DNA of 64,000 nucleotides from Entrophospora sp. SA101 (GCA_958430865.1 CAUDNR010001613.1:16349-80348); one strand, 5' to 3'. Counted from the stretch's first letter, positions 1-15,786 are shown. Notes: generated from the letters alone by a model not told the origin. Translations and numbers: made by a program.

Positions 1-410
1 CCTGACAAATATTTCCAAATCTATCAGGGTTTAAAGATTTGCAATTTTTTTGATGTCTTTAGATACGGCGCACCATATGGTAATTTTTTTATTAATTAAA
101 AAAAATTTATTTAATCACCAAAAATCTATCATAACGAGAATAATAAAAAAGAAAATGTTTCAACTTCCAATACTAAAACAGCTTCTGAAAATATAAATAC
201 CCAGTCTCCTGATCATGGTTATGGACTCAGTAGGATCCCCTAAACCAAATTGGTAGCAAATTCACTGATCATCTCATATCTAGCTATGGACTAATCTTAA
301 ATATTATCTTAATCATAAAACCACAGAAAGTCTAGAGGAACTTTTTGAAGTGAATATCGAATCAACTCCAGAAAAAATAGTCGACCGCAATTGTTACCCA
401 TTGGCCTTGT

Positions 411-641
411 TGTGGTGTACCTGGAATTGGTAAGACTAGATTTTAGGCAGGGATCCATGATTCGCCTGATTTTATAAATTAATATGATTGGTCGGCAAAT
501 GCATTTGATTTCTAAATGACAGAAAGAGGTAAATGGGGTAATTTGACATCACTGGCCATAAGATCCACAAGATTTGGACAATTATTAATAACTGGGCGAA
601 GTTCACTCAGCATTCTTTTTAAAGCCCACGAATGTATTACA
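411..641 (+). pseudogene. P-loop NTPase relic
   Basis: One frame reads CGVPGIGKTR at 411-440, a Walker A (P-loop) motif, and is then broken by a stop at 444-446 and further stops. The same frame resumes as short open stretches to about 641. P-loop domains of this form occur in STAND-like and Crinkler-like proteins of these fungi, but too little is left to name a family. It is repeated at 18824-19054. It is a decayed fragment at best. Confidence 0.3.
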
Positions 642-649
642 GTTTCGAG

Positions 650-836
650 AATATAAGAAAACGATTCGAGGTTTTTAAAGGTGGTATGGCTCTCATGGCT
701 CTTTTACTACTCAGAGTGTTTCGTTCGTCATTTGAACAATTCTGCGACAATATCATTTAACTCCTCTAACCCTTTATGTATGCTCTCACCAAAAGATTGG
801 ATTTAGTAGTAGTCACCAGGAAATTTTTCCGACACA

Positions 837-868
<32 letters not shown>

Positions 869-2325
869 GCGATTATTACGATGGGCCTTTTTTACAAACT
901 TACACTTGTAAGTATAAGTGACTTACGGGGTGCAATAATCTCATAATATTGCGCTGGGAAAATTTCTTGTCTTAAATGAATATTCGCTGGTGTATCTATT
1001 CGGAATATATATATATATATATGTGTGTGTATAAGAGTTGAGTATAATTTCGGGTAATATTGTAGTGGAAAAATTTCCTGGTGCTACTATGAGCATGTTT
1101 CTTTTACTATTATATTTGTTATATTTGGAAATAGCAATTATAAATATTAATATTAATATTTATGGCAATTCGGAAATTAGTTTCAAATTTTACGCAATAT
1201 TAATATCTCATAATATTGACATTGCATAGAATATGAAAAGCATGAAATTTCTCGATTGTTATAGAAAACACTAAATTTTCCCAAAACTAGATTCAAGGTA
1301 AATATTTACTATTATTAATAATTTAACACACTTTTTTTTATTTTTGAATATATAATATTAATCCAATACTGTTATAATCCGACTTTTAAATTAAAAATAG
1401 TTTTTGAACACACCCATTTTTAAAAAAACCATATGATACAAAATTAAATATAAAAGCAAATTACTATAAGTGAGTATATATACATGTTGCTAAATCAGCA
1501 TAAAAGAATAAGATGGATAAAGCAGATGAAATGTCACAAACAAACAAGGACACTCCCAAAAAAAAAGTGCGTTGTTGAGTAAATATGTTTACCTTGAGAT
1601 GATGGTACTTACACCTGCATGTCATTTTCTGTTATCAATGAACCAAACTATTTAGAACTGCACTCTTCAAGGAGAGAGCCCAAGCAAGCAACTTCCGTCG
1701 AATCATTTCATTTTTATTTTACAGACAGTGAAAGGAAGATGAATGTTTAAACCAAAAATTTTATTACTAAAGTTATGGACACTGAAATTCTTTGAATAGT
1801 GTACAATCAAATCTCAGAGAATGGTTTTAGGTCCATAACCTACTCTAGGACTTTGGTATAGGAAATAATATAACTTTATAGAATGATCTTAAATATTATG
1901 CCAATAGGCGAAAACAATAAAATGCAATTTTTTGTTAAACATTTATCTATTCACTTTCTTTGCTCATGGATGAATTCGTTTGTAACCAATTAGATGAAAG
2001 CCAAAAGGTCATATCGTTTGGATAAAAGCAAACGTTAATTTGTCATTTACCTCGCTTACAATATTTTTCAATTGAGTATAATTGCTCCTGTCGTTTCTCA
2101 GTGATTTAAAAATATCACTGGTATAGATAGTGAAAGCTCAATGAATAACGTCATGTAAAAATTTTATTGCATGATAAAATCTTCGCTCGCCATGGATGGA
2201 CGTTTCCCATTTGATGATAAAAATTTGGAGATCACAATATGTTACACAAACTTTCGATTGTTAAAACGCGGGTTGGCAGTTGTATATTTCTACGTAAAAA
2301 CAAACTTTTCCTTTTAAAATTTAAC
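650..2325. other. No intact gene; AT-rich tract
   Basis: No convincing gene is seen. The tract contains an (ATT)n run at 839-868, a TA/TG run near 1008-1030 and short broken reading frames. At 1513 a short frame starts MDKADEMSQTNKDTPKKK. In copy A it stops soon after a poly-A run, while in copy B one extra A keeps it open for about 47 codons. I cannot assign it. Confidence 0.5.
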
Positions 2326-3243
2326 ATGGAAAAAAGTAATTACTATCATAAGAAACAAGAATTCATAGAATCACAGATTGAGATACTTCAACAGAATTTA
2401 TTTAGTTATTCAGAGGAATGGACCACAGAAAATGAAGAGTCTGATAATCGAATTCCAAAACAAGTTGTAGATCCAGTTATAAGGAAATGTATATAATATA
2501 ACTTGTAACATTAAATGGGATGGATTGAAATGAACAAATTTAAAGAAAATGATTTTTAATAATCAAACAATTCGACAAGTTCTTGATCAACTTCAATTTT
2601 TATATTACCAAAAGCAAAAAAACGCATTAGAAGGATATATTAGAGTGGAAGAGAGTGATTTTCAAGATCCAAGGTAATTAAATTTCATTTAATAATTAAT
2701 AATCATAATGTCGATAATAATCATAATAATGATTGAGATATTGTTGTTTTTAGATGGATTGAATCATTTCCAGAAGAATGGTCAACATTAGAAAGTAGTA
2801 AACCATATAAAGAAGAGCTGAAAGTGTGAGATATATATAATTATTATATAGTCATCCTTCAATTTTTGATATTATATAATATATTTATATATCCATTTAC
2901 ATCATATCATATATGATAGATATGCAGAAATACGAGAAAAAGTTTACCAAGCACAAAAGGAATTTATGGAAGTTAAAGAAAAATATGAATATTACAAACA
3001 TTTAAATGAATTATTGTTGAGAATGAATACAAACAACATACAAAAGAATATGCTTGTCAAAAATTCACCAGTTTATAATGAAGTTGAGAAAATGAAAAGT
3101 TTAGGTGAAAAAATTATTATTATTTTTTTTATTGTAAAAATTTTTATTGAAATTATTGTTATTATATTTTTAAAGTGGTAAAGATGACCAATACTTTAGA
3201 AAAGAAATCAGAATTTTTAAATAAGAAAAAAAACCAAATTTGA
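2326..3243 (+). pseudogene. Fta4-like kinetochore gene, copy A, 88-bp deletion
   Basis: This is the same gene as at 20740-21745. The 88 bp lost after 2550 hold the end of intron 1, its AG acceptor and the first codons of exon 2 (the part reading MTSIKSQQKQ in copy B). The break sits at a 4-base ATTT microhomology. Exon 1 therefore has no proper partner and the message would be truncated. Exons 3 to 5 are intact. The defect could be a real null allele or an assembly error. Confidence 0.75.
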
Positions 3244-3439
3244 ATTCTAAATTCAATAATGATGATAATGGTAATGGTAAAAGTAATAAAATTGTATTTT
3301 AAAATTCACATGTCATTTTCTCATTTTTTGCCTAAAATCATTAGATGAGATGATGACAATTGAAGAATGATGACAACAAAGAAGAAGGAGAAATAAAAAG
3401 AAGGAAATTGTTTGAACAATTAAATTTATATTATATATA

Positions 3440-4752
3440 TTATAGAAAGAATTTTCTTCTACTAGTTTCCAGCTCAGGCTAAAAGGCTAAAATATCAATT
3501 AATTAATTAATCAAAAGAAAAACATAATAATAATAACAATAGCAATAACAATAACAATAACAATAACAATAATAATGATATACCTTGAACATCCATTCAT
3601 ATTCATTGTTCTTATTAAAAGTTCCTTTTTGTAACCATTTAAGCTTGAGAGTAAATTTTGTACCAATTTCTTGTAGTTCTACTTTATCTTTACTTTGAAA
3701 ATTATATCTATTTATTTTTTATTATTTTTTTTTTTTGTTTTGTTTTATGGTTGTTCAGTTTTGTCTACCTGTGATGTCTAAAAATATAAAATCCCTTTGA
3801 TTGTGAAATGTAGCAACCTGTCTTCCTTGAAACTGTGGCACATGAGGAAATAAGCTTGAAACCATCTACTGATAGTATGAACAAGCCTTGTATTAAAATT
3901 ATTCAATATTAATTCTGGTTTATGATTTGAAGATCTTCCATGTCCCTTGATTAGCACATTTTATTATAAGAAGATATATACAGGTGAGATAGTGCTCTTT
4001 TATCTTCATACTATAAAAAAATAACAACTAAATCTTACATAAATTTCATGACTTAATTTCACATTTGTTAGCCTGAAATAAGGAGTTGGCCCATTTGGTA
4101 AATGCATTAAAGCCATTGAATCTGATTTCATAAATTCACCCAATAAAAAATAATTAAATATAATTAATATATTAAATACACATTAATAATAACAACAATA
4201 ATAAATAGACCAATTACATGATGATTTCTTATTTTCATTGATAAATAACAAATCAGTGAGTTCTCTATTTTTTACAAAATTCTATAATTTGCCCAACTGT
4301 GAATTTTTTATTCCTTTGACGTATTGACTGTTCGGAAATACGTCAACTAGTTCAGATGCAAACCAATAAATAACTAGACTTTGATAGTAGTTATCAACAT
4401 CTTTGTGATAATCCATCTTGAAAATATTTCGAAAATTCATCAGACACTTCCTCCTCAAAAACCTCATCATCGTCCACTCCAATAATTGTTTCATCTACTT
4501 CTCGAGTATTATCAAGAGTTTTTGGTACATTTTTCTTCAATCTTGCCTTATAATAGTAATGATGATCATGAATATACTTATGAATATATGGTGGAATAAA
4601 TAATAATATTTTTTTTCTCGGGATCTTTTTCCTCTTCCTCTCGTAATTTTAACCTCCTTTTCCATTTTTTCGATATTTTTTTCCTGTTTTTTTCTAGTGT
4701 AGTCACCTTTTTTTGTCCTATATTTTATTTTAGGAGTAGTTGTCCGGCCCAT
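3440..4752 (-). pseudogene. RPF1 ribosome-biogenesis (Brix) pseudogene, copy A
   Basis: Read on the minus strand, blocks match the RPF1 family in order: PKTLDNTREVDET (about 4510-4480), [92 protein letters not shown] and the C-terminal ELETSRRKFFL followed by TAA at 3442-3440. RPF1 is a nucleolar Brix-domain factor for 60S subunit assembly. Introns with GT/AG edges are recognisable, but at least five single-base indels, mostly in short homopolymers, break the frame (for example before [11 protein letters not shown] and within GQLGK-L-EF). The start MGRTTTPKIK lies at 4752. It is convergent with the Fta4-like gene, 197 bp apart. All copies here share the same lesions, so a working RPF1 must lie elsewhere, or the consensus is poor. 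Confidence 0.75.
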
Positions 4753-5455
4753 TTTATTATTATTATTACTATTACCATTACTATTTTTATTTTTATTTAC
4801 TATTTTTATTTATTTTGAGAAAAAATTTCTATTTGTATGATTTATAATGTAAATTTTACAAAAAAATAATTAACGACACCGTGAAAATTCTAATAATAAT
4901 AATATTTAAGAATAGAAGATTAATATGGTTTTTTTTATTTTAAAACTACGGAATATTTTTTTGATTTAATAGTTTATTTAAATGAATTAGAAAGAACTAA
5001 TCGAAGGATGTTCCTTAAAGAGACAAAACCATAGATTCCAGAGCTAAAGATACAAATAATTGAAGGAAAATTTATTTTTTAGACAATGTAAAAACCATTT
5101 GGAATGATCATGTAAAAGTTTATTCATTATTATTATATTGTGCATGCATTTATTATTATGAGTAAACTAAATGAAACTTGACGTAAAATTGAAAAGGAAT
5201 TCGTATTCCTTCAACAATGATTAACAAATGCAGTAGTTATGATATGAATATTCATTTCGTCAAATTCGGTAATTATAATTAATATTTAGTAGGAATAATT
5301 GATTAGAATTCCATCATAGATGATGTTCCCTAATTGTGAGACGTTACAAAGTTTCCAAGAAACCAACGAAAAAAAAAATATAAATTGGCAAAAACCATCC
5401 ATAACTTTCAGAAAAAAAACTTTAACATAACAAAAAACAATATTTTATTTAAAAA
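4753..5455. promoter_or_regulatory. Divergent intergenic region
   Basis: This lies between the RPF1 pseudogene (minus) and the F-box gene (plus). It is AT-rich, with no coding signal. A TATAAA-like element at about 5380 lies roughly 75 bases before the F-box ATG. It is repeated in copies B and C. Confidence 0.35.
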
Positions 5456-7381
<1,926 letters not shown>

Positions 7382-7959
7382 GAATTTTAAAGTTGATTTG
7401 GCGAATGAATGAAAGGACGACAGAGTCCAAAGTTGCCGGTTATTATACCTGAAATACAAGATAAACTAAATTAAAACCTCCAAAAGATTATTTTATTTAT
7501 TACAATAATAATATCTATTAATCTTAAAAAAAGGATCGAGTTCTGGTGCTGGTAGTGGAGAATTTCACGTTTATAAAGCACGTTGTTAAAGAAAATCATA
7601 GAAGAAGAGACAAATAAGTTTGGAAATGATTTAACAATTTTCTACCTTCTATTTTGGTTGATTGGTTAATTTAACATTTGAAGAAAGAAACAAAAAACTA
7701 AAGAATCAGAATCAGAATCAGAAAAGTAAAACTTTTAATAATATCAACAATAAATGTAAATAGATATTTATTCCCTCTTTCACTCATCTCATGAAATAAT
7801 TTAATTAATTAATTTGTGTATTTATTGCTTGTAACAATAATAAGTTTTAATAACGGGGAAAAAATAATATTATATTATGATTAAATATATACTAATACTA
7901 ATTATATTATTATAAATTATATTAATAAATAAAATAAATTTACAAAAAAAAAAAACCCA
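7382..7959. other. Convergent 3' intergenic region
   Basis: This lies between the ends of the F-box gene (plus) and the UNC80-like gene (minus). It is AT-rich, with poly-A/T stretches near 7945-7960. No coding signal is seen. The mirror copy is 56137-56714. Confidence 0.5.
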
Positions 7960-10900
7960 TCATAGATCACCAGTATTATTAACATCAATGTTTATATGAT
8001 TACCAGCACCTTCATTTAATGATGTACTGTTAAATATATTTTTATATGTGTCCATGACTAATTTTTTTTCTTCTCTCAACTTATCCAAAACTTGTGAATA
8101 ACTCCACGATCTCAATTCTTGTGCTGAATCATCCACATTGGTGACATAACCACCATATCCCATTAAAGTATGAACATTAGAGTATGAATTAAAGGTTTCA
8201 TTGATTAGGTTATTAATCATATTATTATTAATCATTCCAGATGGTGATGTAAAAGAGCCATTTTGATTGCAATTTATATTATTTACATTACTTTCGTTTT
8301 CATTTCGAGACCTAACACTTGAATATTTTTTGGCTTCATATGAGGTACCACTAATATCTCTTAATATTTGTTGATTTCCTGCTGGTGGTCCTCCCCAACT
8401 TTTCCAACGTGATCTTCTTGAATCCGATGCCATAATTGGCGATGATTGTCTATTTGAGTTATCATTTGATGAGCCTTTATGGTGCATGCCATTAGTAAAA
8501 AGAACTGCTTGTTGAAGTTTTTGATGAATAAATGTTCTCATGTATAGATTAATGGGAAGCTTGTAATACAATATCAATTCCAAAAATGCCCACAAAACAA
8601 AATCTTGAGTTGAAGATAAAAAAATTGATCGTGAATTTGGATTAAAAGAATTTCTATCATTAGTTGTTTCACTAATATCGTTGTTTGCATGTAAATTGGG
8701 CATACTTGTTGCCGGAGTAGATCCTGATGAAATCATTGCTGTTTTTGATTTTTGTGACAAAGATGCTGTCCCTGCAAAATTCAACATTTGTCTAATAAAT
8801 TGTGCAATATGAACCCACATACCTTTTGTATGTGTAATGTATTTTTCAGCACGTACGAGCAAAATTTTGAGTGCAATAAAACTTAATATAAATGTAGCCG
8901 TTGATTCAGCTGTTATTGATACAACTTTTCCCGAATTATTTTCTTCATTTTCATCTTTGTTATCAGTAATCGGATTTGATATGTTTGATGTGCTACGAAA
9001 ACCAAATGATGTAGTTTTTGATCTTAAAACTATCCCTTTATTACATGCTTTTGTAATAAAATATAAAATTCTAATCCAACAATCTGCTGCTTTTGATTTA
9101 TGTGAGTCGTTTTTTGAAGGTAATGGCATAAACACAGAATCTTCTGGTTTATATTGTAAACATATTGGAATTAAAACATATGCTATAAGTTGATGTGTTG
9201 GCAAATATCTATCTAATTCAGAAAGTATATCTTGATCTGAATATACCATCATTGAAACAAACAAGTCAACCAAACTTTGACATAAATGAAGTTGCATAGG
9301 CTCTCCATCTTCTCTATCAGGTCTTAACGCAACACTCAATCCAAATGAAATATATTTTTCTTTGATGAAAGAAGCCATTGTATGATCATTCATTGTGAAT
9401 TTTAATTTATCAGTTACAATAAGAACAAGTCCATCAATAAATCCAGAAAAATCGATTGATTTGTAATGTTGCCTAAATGACGGTGCAACTTGTCGTATAA
9501 GTGATGTGATACGTTTTCTTCCATCTTCAAAAGTTGTATTGAAAAGTAAAGCATCCTTAATATAATCTTTAAGAAAATTTGTCGAAATTTTTTTCTTTGC
9601 TGCTGCATAATCTTTTATCATTAAACAAATCATATTTGCCAACTTGCTATGTGAATTCTCTGATAAAATCCCTCCATATTTCTTATATTTCTGAACAAGA
9701 ACCAAAAAATTTCTCTTTATTGTCATACGATCATTTTGTTGCCATTGTTTTCCAAAAGCCTGAGCTGTTGCCTCTGAAATATGTAAATCATTATTATCTA
9801 TATTAAGATTATCCATTGATTCATTTTTGTTTCCATTTTCAGAATTATAAATATTGGTGTTATTAATGTTTCCCATTGAATTTATTATAGGCTTTGATGA
9901 TTTAGAAAACTTGAGGAATACTTCAGTTAAAGCTGCCATTCCGTCATCCACCAATGTTCTTATTGAAGAAGATTCTTGCAACAAATGAGGTACTAAATAT
10001 TGTAAAATTTGTACAAATTGTTCTGCACGAAGTGAACCAGGATCATAAGCAATAATTGTCATGAATAATCTCACCAAATCTTCTAAAGAAAATATTTTTT
10101 CTTCCTGTGTTCCTAATAAACCAGATTTTGCTTTAGATGCCATACTATTAGCCCTTTTTTTAAATGTGCCACTAAATAATGGAAGTGGGTCAGAGAATAA
10201 TGTATCCACAGTTTCTAATTCATCAACTATATCATGTATCCCTAATGAATCACCCTGATTTACAGGAAAATTTAATGCTTTAAATAATTCATATAATGAC
10301 AAGCTCATCCATTCACATAGTTTTGTTGATTTAATTGACCCCTTAAGAATCAAAGGTGTAAGACAACCAAGAGCCTGAAAAATAAAAGATTCGCCGTGAA
10401 TACGAAAGAATTTACACCATGCAAAAATAATTGCTGATCGAATTGGTGGAATTTTTTCGGACTCGCAAAAAACTTTAAATAAAGCTGGAATAAATATAGA
10501 ATAACCACGATTTGCATCAAATAATCTATGAAATCTTGTGACTGTGGTTGTATATAAAATCAATGTTTGGCCAACAATACCAAAATCATCAGCATTTTCT
10601 AAAAGAATTCTATTTGCACCATTCAAAAATATATTGAGTTCATTTCTATCATTGTAGTTTCTATTTAACCGCTCAAGCATAACCAATAAAAATTTTAACC
10701 ATGTACGAGCCCTTAGAGCTGATAAAAGTTTCACATCCTTTTTTCTTCTTGTAGATGGATTAGAAAATTCACTTGTATGACCTTTAGATTTTTTTATATC
10801 TGGTAAATAATATTCATCTTCATTCAACCCACATATTGAATCTTCAGATGCATTTGTAGATGGCATTGGTATATATGCTTGTATCATCTTTTTGACTGAG

Positions 10901-13900
10901 TAAACTTCATGTGGACATTTAATAACAAAATTGGTCATGAAATGTATATGACCAATACGAAGAATAGCTACTTGAAACATTACAAGTGGCACATCAAGTA
11001 TTTGAAATGTAACCTGATCATTTGTCAAATTTCGTGGAAACATATCCAAAGGTGAACCATCTGTGAACCAAAATTGACCATTGTTACAAAGAATATTTTC
11101 TATTTTGTTTTTCCGAAAATCGCGAACAAGTAAATCATTGACTGTAGGTACAATTTCTGCTAAAATAGGAATAACATATGTCATAAGTCCTAAACCATTA
11201 CTCTTGTTATCACGTGAATACCACTTCAAAATTCCAGCAAGATGATTGAAAAGGGTATGTGAAAAGCCTGAAGGAAAAACATGTTGCATTGAAATAAGAA
11301 AATGGATTTTTGTGAGAAGTTCTTTTTGTGCTTCAAAGTTGATTGTGCCCAGTTCACTAAAAAATATTCGAAGAAATAAAAGAGGATCATCTCTGAGAAA
11401 ATAAATTATAATTTCTTTAGTAAGGTTAAATACTCCTCCATGAAGATCATCCAATAAATCTACAAGTCGCAATGAAAAGGAACTTAATATTAGAATTGAT
11501 GCTGTTCTACGTTTATTTGCATTTGATTGCATATTGTTGTTGGGGTGATTGCCACGAATATTTCTTTTGATTTTTTCATGAGAATGTAATATATTTGATT
11601 CTTCTTTATTTTTCATTTCTTCTTCATCAAGATAAAAGGTTGGTATTAATGATATTGGCGTTGTAATACGTTTTAAATTTTCCAAACCTTCTCCTTCTTC
11701 CTCTTCCCAACCTAGTTCTTGAATTCTTTTTTTAACATCTGTGGACAATTTATTATCATTTTTATTGGACAAGCCTCTGTAATATTCATACATCATCATT
11801 TCTGAAGTACCAAGTTCAGTTGGAACAAAAGGAATTGCTGGAGCTTGTGATCGGAAAGGACGTCGCCTGTTAGAATCAGACACATAAGGTTGGCTTAAAA
11901 GTTGACTTCTGTGACCAAACAATGAAGAAATTTTACGAATAGTTATGGCACGGGTCAATGCATTTGTACTAATATACATATAAATCAGTAAATCAGTAAA
12001 TTAATTAATTAATAATTAAAATAATGTTTATTAAAATTCAAAAAAAAAAAAAATAATACCTGTAAAGATCCTTCATGATTAAATTTTTTACTATTTTATA
12101 AGCTTTTTCACCACACTGTATAAAAAGAAATGAGGCCGAGGCAAAAGGTTGATGTTCACGATCATTCAAAAACCTGTCCCATAAACGTGGTGCTATTTTT
12201 ACATACTCTTCAGATGTCAAAGTGGAGAATACTGCAACAAGTAAAGAAAGTACTGAACCAGCAGGATCTTCATTGAAGTTGTTAAATCGATGAAGACGAT
12301 GTGTCGGTAATTTTGATGATGAACGGAGTGGATGATTTATTGTAGTATTTGAAACAATAATTGTAGAATGTCTTTTCAGTTCACTATATTGCGTTAATGG
12401 AGTTTTGGGAGTAGTTGGTGTATGTGGTGTTGTAGTTGACAAAGGAATTGGTATAAATGGAACAGGAACGTCCATTTGATCACCCTGTCAATTAAATAAA
12501 ATAAACAGAAACAACCCATTAATGATATTTTAAGGGATTAATGATAATCAAATCATTTATATCTACTAACTTGATTTGAATCATTTGAATTATAATCTTC
12601 TAGATTTGCATAAACAACCCTTATTCGCTGAAAAATCCATTCAACTTCATTAAGTTGGTTATTATCAACTTCTGGTTCAGAAAATAATTTAAAAGGATTG
12701 TTTAATTTATTGAGCTGGATTATTGAATCCCGATATATGGCAGCACCAGGAGCTGAATAACTCATCCAATCAATTATACGAGATAACCATCCTGGACTTG
12801 AAAAAAAAAGTACTCCAAAATGTTAAAAATACGCATTATAACAATAACAATAACAATAACAATAACAATAATAATTTTATACCGATAAGTTGTTTTACAA
12901 TATAAACGTATTTCAAAAAAAAGGTTACATAATAAGACACGTAAAGGTATTGGAATCAACCTTGTTTTTTCCTAATAAACATATATTTAAATTAAAATCA
13001 ATTACCAAAATATATCAATAATAATAATAACAACAATAATATACCTTTGCAATTATAAAAATTGCTAAATGTTTTTCCAGATCATTTAAGAAAATTTTAG
13101 CAATCACATCTTGTTTTGAATTTTTTGAATGCTATAATTTTAAAAAAACAATTAATAAAAGTAGGCAAATTTAATTTTAACATATACATATAGAATATAG
13201 GTATACTTGGAAAGAGAAAATTACTTACACCAGAATTATTCAACCTTAATTCTCTAATTATCCACACAAATTCCATTACAATAACGCATTGACCTAATGT
13301 AGTGGAACCCCATACACATTTAGATGTTGAATTTGGCGCAGTTGAAGTTAGATCATGACTATTTCCAGCAGTCTTTGTTATACCCGGACCAACATCACTT
13401 AAAATAATAACACTCATGAATTCAACATCTTGCATAAAAAGTTCTACAGGACTTAAATATTTTTGTAAAGTTGCAATAAGATGAAGATGACTAGCAATCT
13501 TTGATTCGGAATCTGATGCAACACATGCAAGTATAGGTTTATAAAAATGTTGCCGATGTTTTGTACATAGTGACAATAATAATTTTTTTAAATTTGGTGA
13601 TGTTTCAGGTTGTGTTGATATAATTTTCTGTGGGAATAAAAATAGTCAAATGCTTATTAATAAAATTTAAAAGTTAAAAATAAAAATCATCAATATTAAT
13701 TAATAACAACACACAGAAAACAAATCTGAAATCGTTTCTTTAACAATATCATTTCCCATAGTATCATTTATGCCAAACACCAATTGATCTAGCACTGCAA
13801 TAATTCTTTCAAGGCTATCTTGTTGAAACTATAATTGATATTTTATTCACACAAAGAAAAATTTAATTAAGTTGACCTCTATTATTATTATTACAATTTT

Positions 13901-15382
13901 AAAATGAGTAAGAAAAATAAAAGTTTAATTACTGTTTCTTTGACAAGCTCTATGACTTCCATTTTCCATCCTTCATTCCATAAATCCTCAACATATTTTT
14001 TTGCCAATGATAGAATTTCAATGTCTGTTTGCTTAGGTACTCCTGGACTAAGTAAATCATCATTATTAGATGATTTAATTGATGAAGATGTCATTGTTTT
14101 AACCGAATTTTTGTTTTTGTTGTTGTTGGTTTTATTGTTGGTTACACTTTGTGTGAATGAAGAAGATGAAGAATGATTATCGGTGGCATTGGGTGTAGAA
14201 AGTGAACTACTGCGTTGTGGTGCAAGTTCAGGCCATGATAAAGTAAATATAGACACTAATACACTGATAAGGCTTCGTATAACCTGTGGTGACATTCTAC
14301 GAAGATCTTTAGGTGGTAATTTATTATATAAAATGTTGAGTATAAGGTATGGTAATGATGAAAAAGGATTGTTTTGATCAATAATAGAGGATTTAGGATC
14401 AGAAAGCATCTCAAAAGCAGCTTGTGAAAATAATTGCACAACATGTTCATATAGAGATGTCATTGTTTGATCAGGCAATATCCAATGTTTCTAGTGAAAG
14501 TTTATTTTATTAGATATATAGCTTTTAAGAATTTTAATTTTAATCAGTTATATGTTTTAATAATACCATTAAAAGATTTTCCATGACAAATCTTCTTAAT
14601 TGAACATCTTTCACTAGAAGACATTTTACCAAACCTTCAAGGAATATACATTGAGCCAAACTATTATAATTCTGTATTTGTATGTGTGAATAACCAACAG
14701 TTGCTTCATCAGGATCAATAGCTACCAATGTTCCAGCAGCTAAACGGACTAAAAAACCATTTATCATTTTTATTAGCCTAGAAGCTTCTTCTGTCTTTTC
14801 AGATACTATTGGTGAAATAATTACTAAAGTGTGTACAAATGTATACACAAGTGCATGAATGGCAGTGACAGATGTAGGAAAATATGATTTTTCTGCAGTA
14901 TCATTTAATAGTTTCTCAGTAATATCACACACACGACTCTTTAATATTTTTAAATATAAATGAATTAGATAAATGGTTTAATAACTTTGCGAAGACCTAT
15001 TATATGACAGATAAAATTTTACAGTACCCTAATCTCCTTTTGTCGGGTTTCTAGTAATTTACAACACCACTGAATCCTAGCAAAATTTTCCTAAATCAAA
15101 AAAAAAATAAAGTTAGATTGAAAATAACCTGTTAAATATATAACTTAAAAAAATAAAATAAAATGACTACATTATGGTTTGCTGGTCTATATGTTTTTCT
15201 TATGTATTCAAATTTATCTAAAGACTTGTTGCAATCATTGTCTATTGAGAAAAAAATATTATAGTTTTTTTTAAATTATAATTATTTTTTTAAAAAATAA
15301 TAATCAATAAAATTTACATGCCATTTACAGGATAAATATAAAATGGTTTGGCTAATTCTGCAAAATTTGTTTGGGTACCCAT
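7960..15382 (-). CDS. Large 12-exon protein, probably UNC80-like
   Basis: I read 12 exons with GT-AG introns that keep one frame from an ATG at 15382 (MGTQTNFAELAKPFYIYP) to the stop at 7960, about 2150 codons. The last exon is about 1335 codons. The protein is rich in helical HEAT-like segments, such as LYEHVVQLFSQAAFEML, KHRQHFYKPILACVASDSE, LWDRFLNDREHQPFASAS, RPFRSQAPAIPFVPTELG and ILSELDRYLPTHQLIAYVL. Order and motifs suit the UNC80 family, which in animals scaffolds the NALCN sodium-leak channel. Fungi have the related Cch1 channel, so a role beside Cch1/Mid1 is an inference. A Furry/Mor2-type scaffold is the alternative, but I do not see its N-terminal signature. Near the C-terminus are Asn/Ser-rich linkers and an RRSRWKSWGGPPAG motif. 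An identical inverted copy lies at 48714-56136. The internal ATG at 11979 lies in an intron and is not the start. Confidence 0.65.
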
Positions 15383-15521
15383 CAAGAAGTAAATGACATG
15401 TAAAGTTTTTATGCAAAATGATTTTCAAGCGTTTTTTCCGAATTCCTTTGGTGACACGAACCTTAAAATTAAATATGGTTCGCGTGGATCTATAGTGCAG
15501 GACATCAAAATTAAAAATTAT

Positions 15522-15758
15522 TTACTTGTATAAATTTCTTGGAGATCCTTCAATGATTTCTTCTCTTTTACCATTTACTATAGAAAATACAAAACTAAAC
15601 CCTGTAGATATTTCAGATTCAAATGGTATTTTTTCACTGGAAATTTCCCAGAATAATATACCAATACTGTATATATCAGATTTTTTATCATGAGTATATC
15701 CATTAAGATTTTTTAAATATTGTGGGTCTGAATATTGTAATGTGCCATATAATCTGAG
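15522..15758 (-). pseudogene. Protein kinase domain fragment
   Basis: About 78 codons read LYGTLQYSDPQYL, then SDIYSIGILFWEISSEKIPF, the activation-loop exit and helix F region of a tyrosine-kinase-like (TKL) kinase of the type expanded in Rhizophagus. No ATP-binding lobe and no HRD or DFG motif lies upstream. The fragment ends where a GTAAAT donor would stand (TACAA|GTAAAT), so it looks like one exon left behind from a larger gene. The mirror copy is 48338-48574. Confidence 0.65.
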
Positions 15759-15786
15759 TCCTGAATAGAGCTTCGAATGAGTCGGG

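Noticed and set aside
7960..11979. The 1339-codon frame as a complete gene starting at 11979
   Set aside because: The Met is inside an intron. A splice acceptor lies just downstream and the frame continues in upstream exons.
7960..15382. Furry/Mor2/Tao3 cell-morphogenesis protein
   Set aside because: Size and helical nature fit, but the characteristic N-terminal motifs of that family are not seen and UNC80-like motifs fit better. Kept as the alternative.
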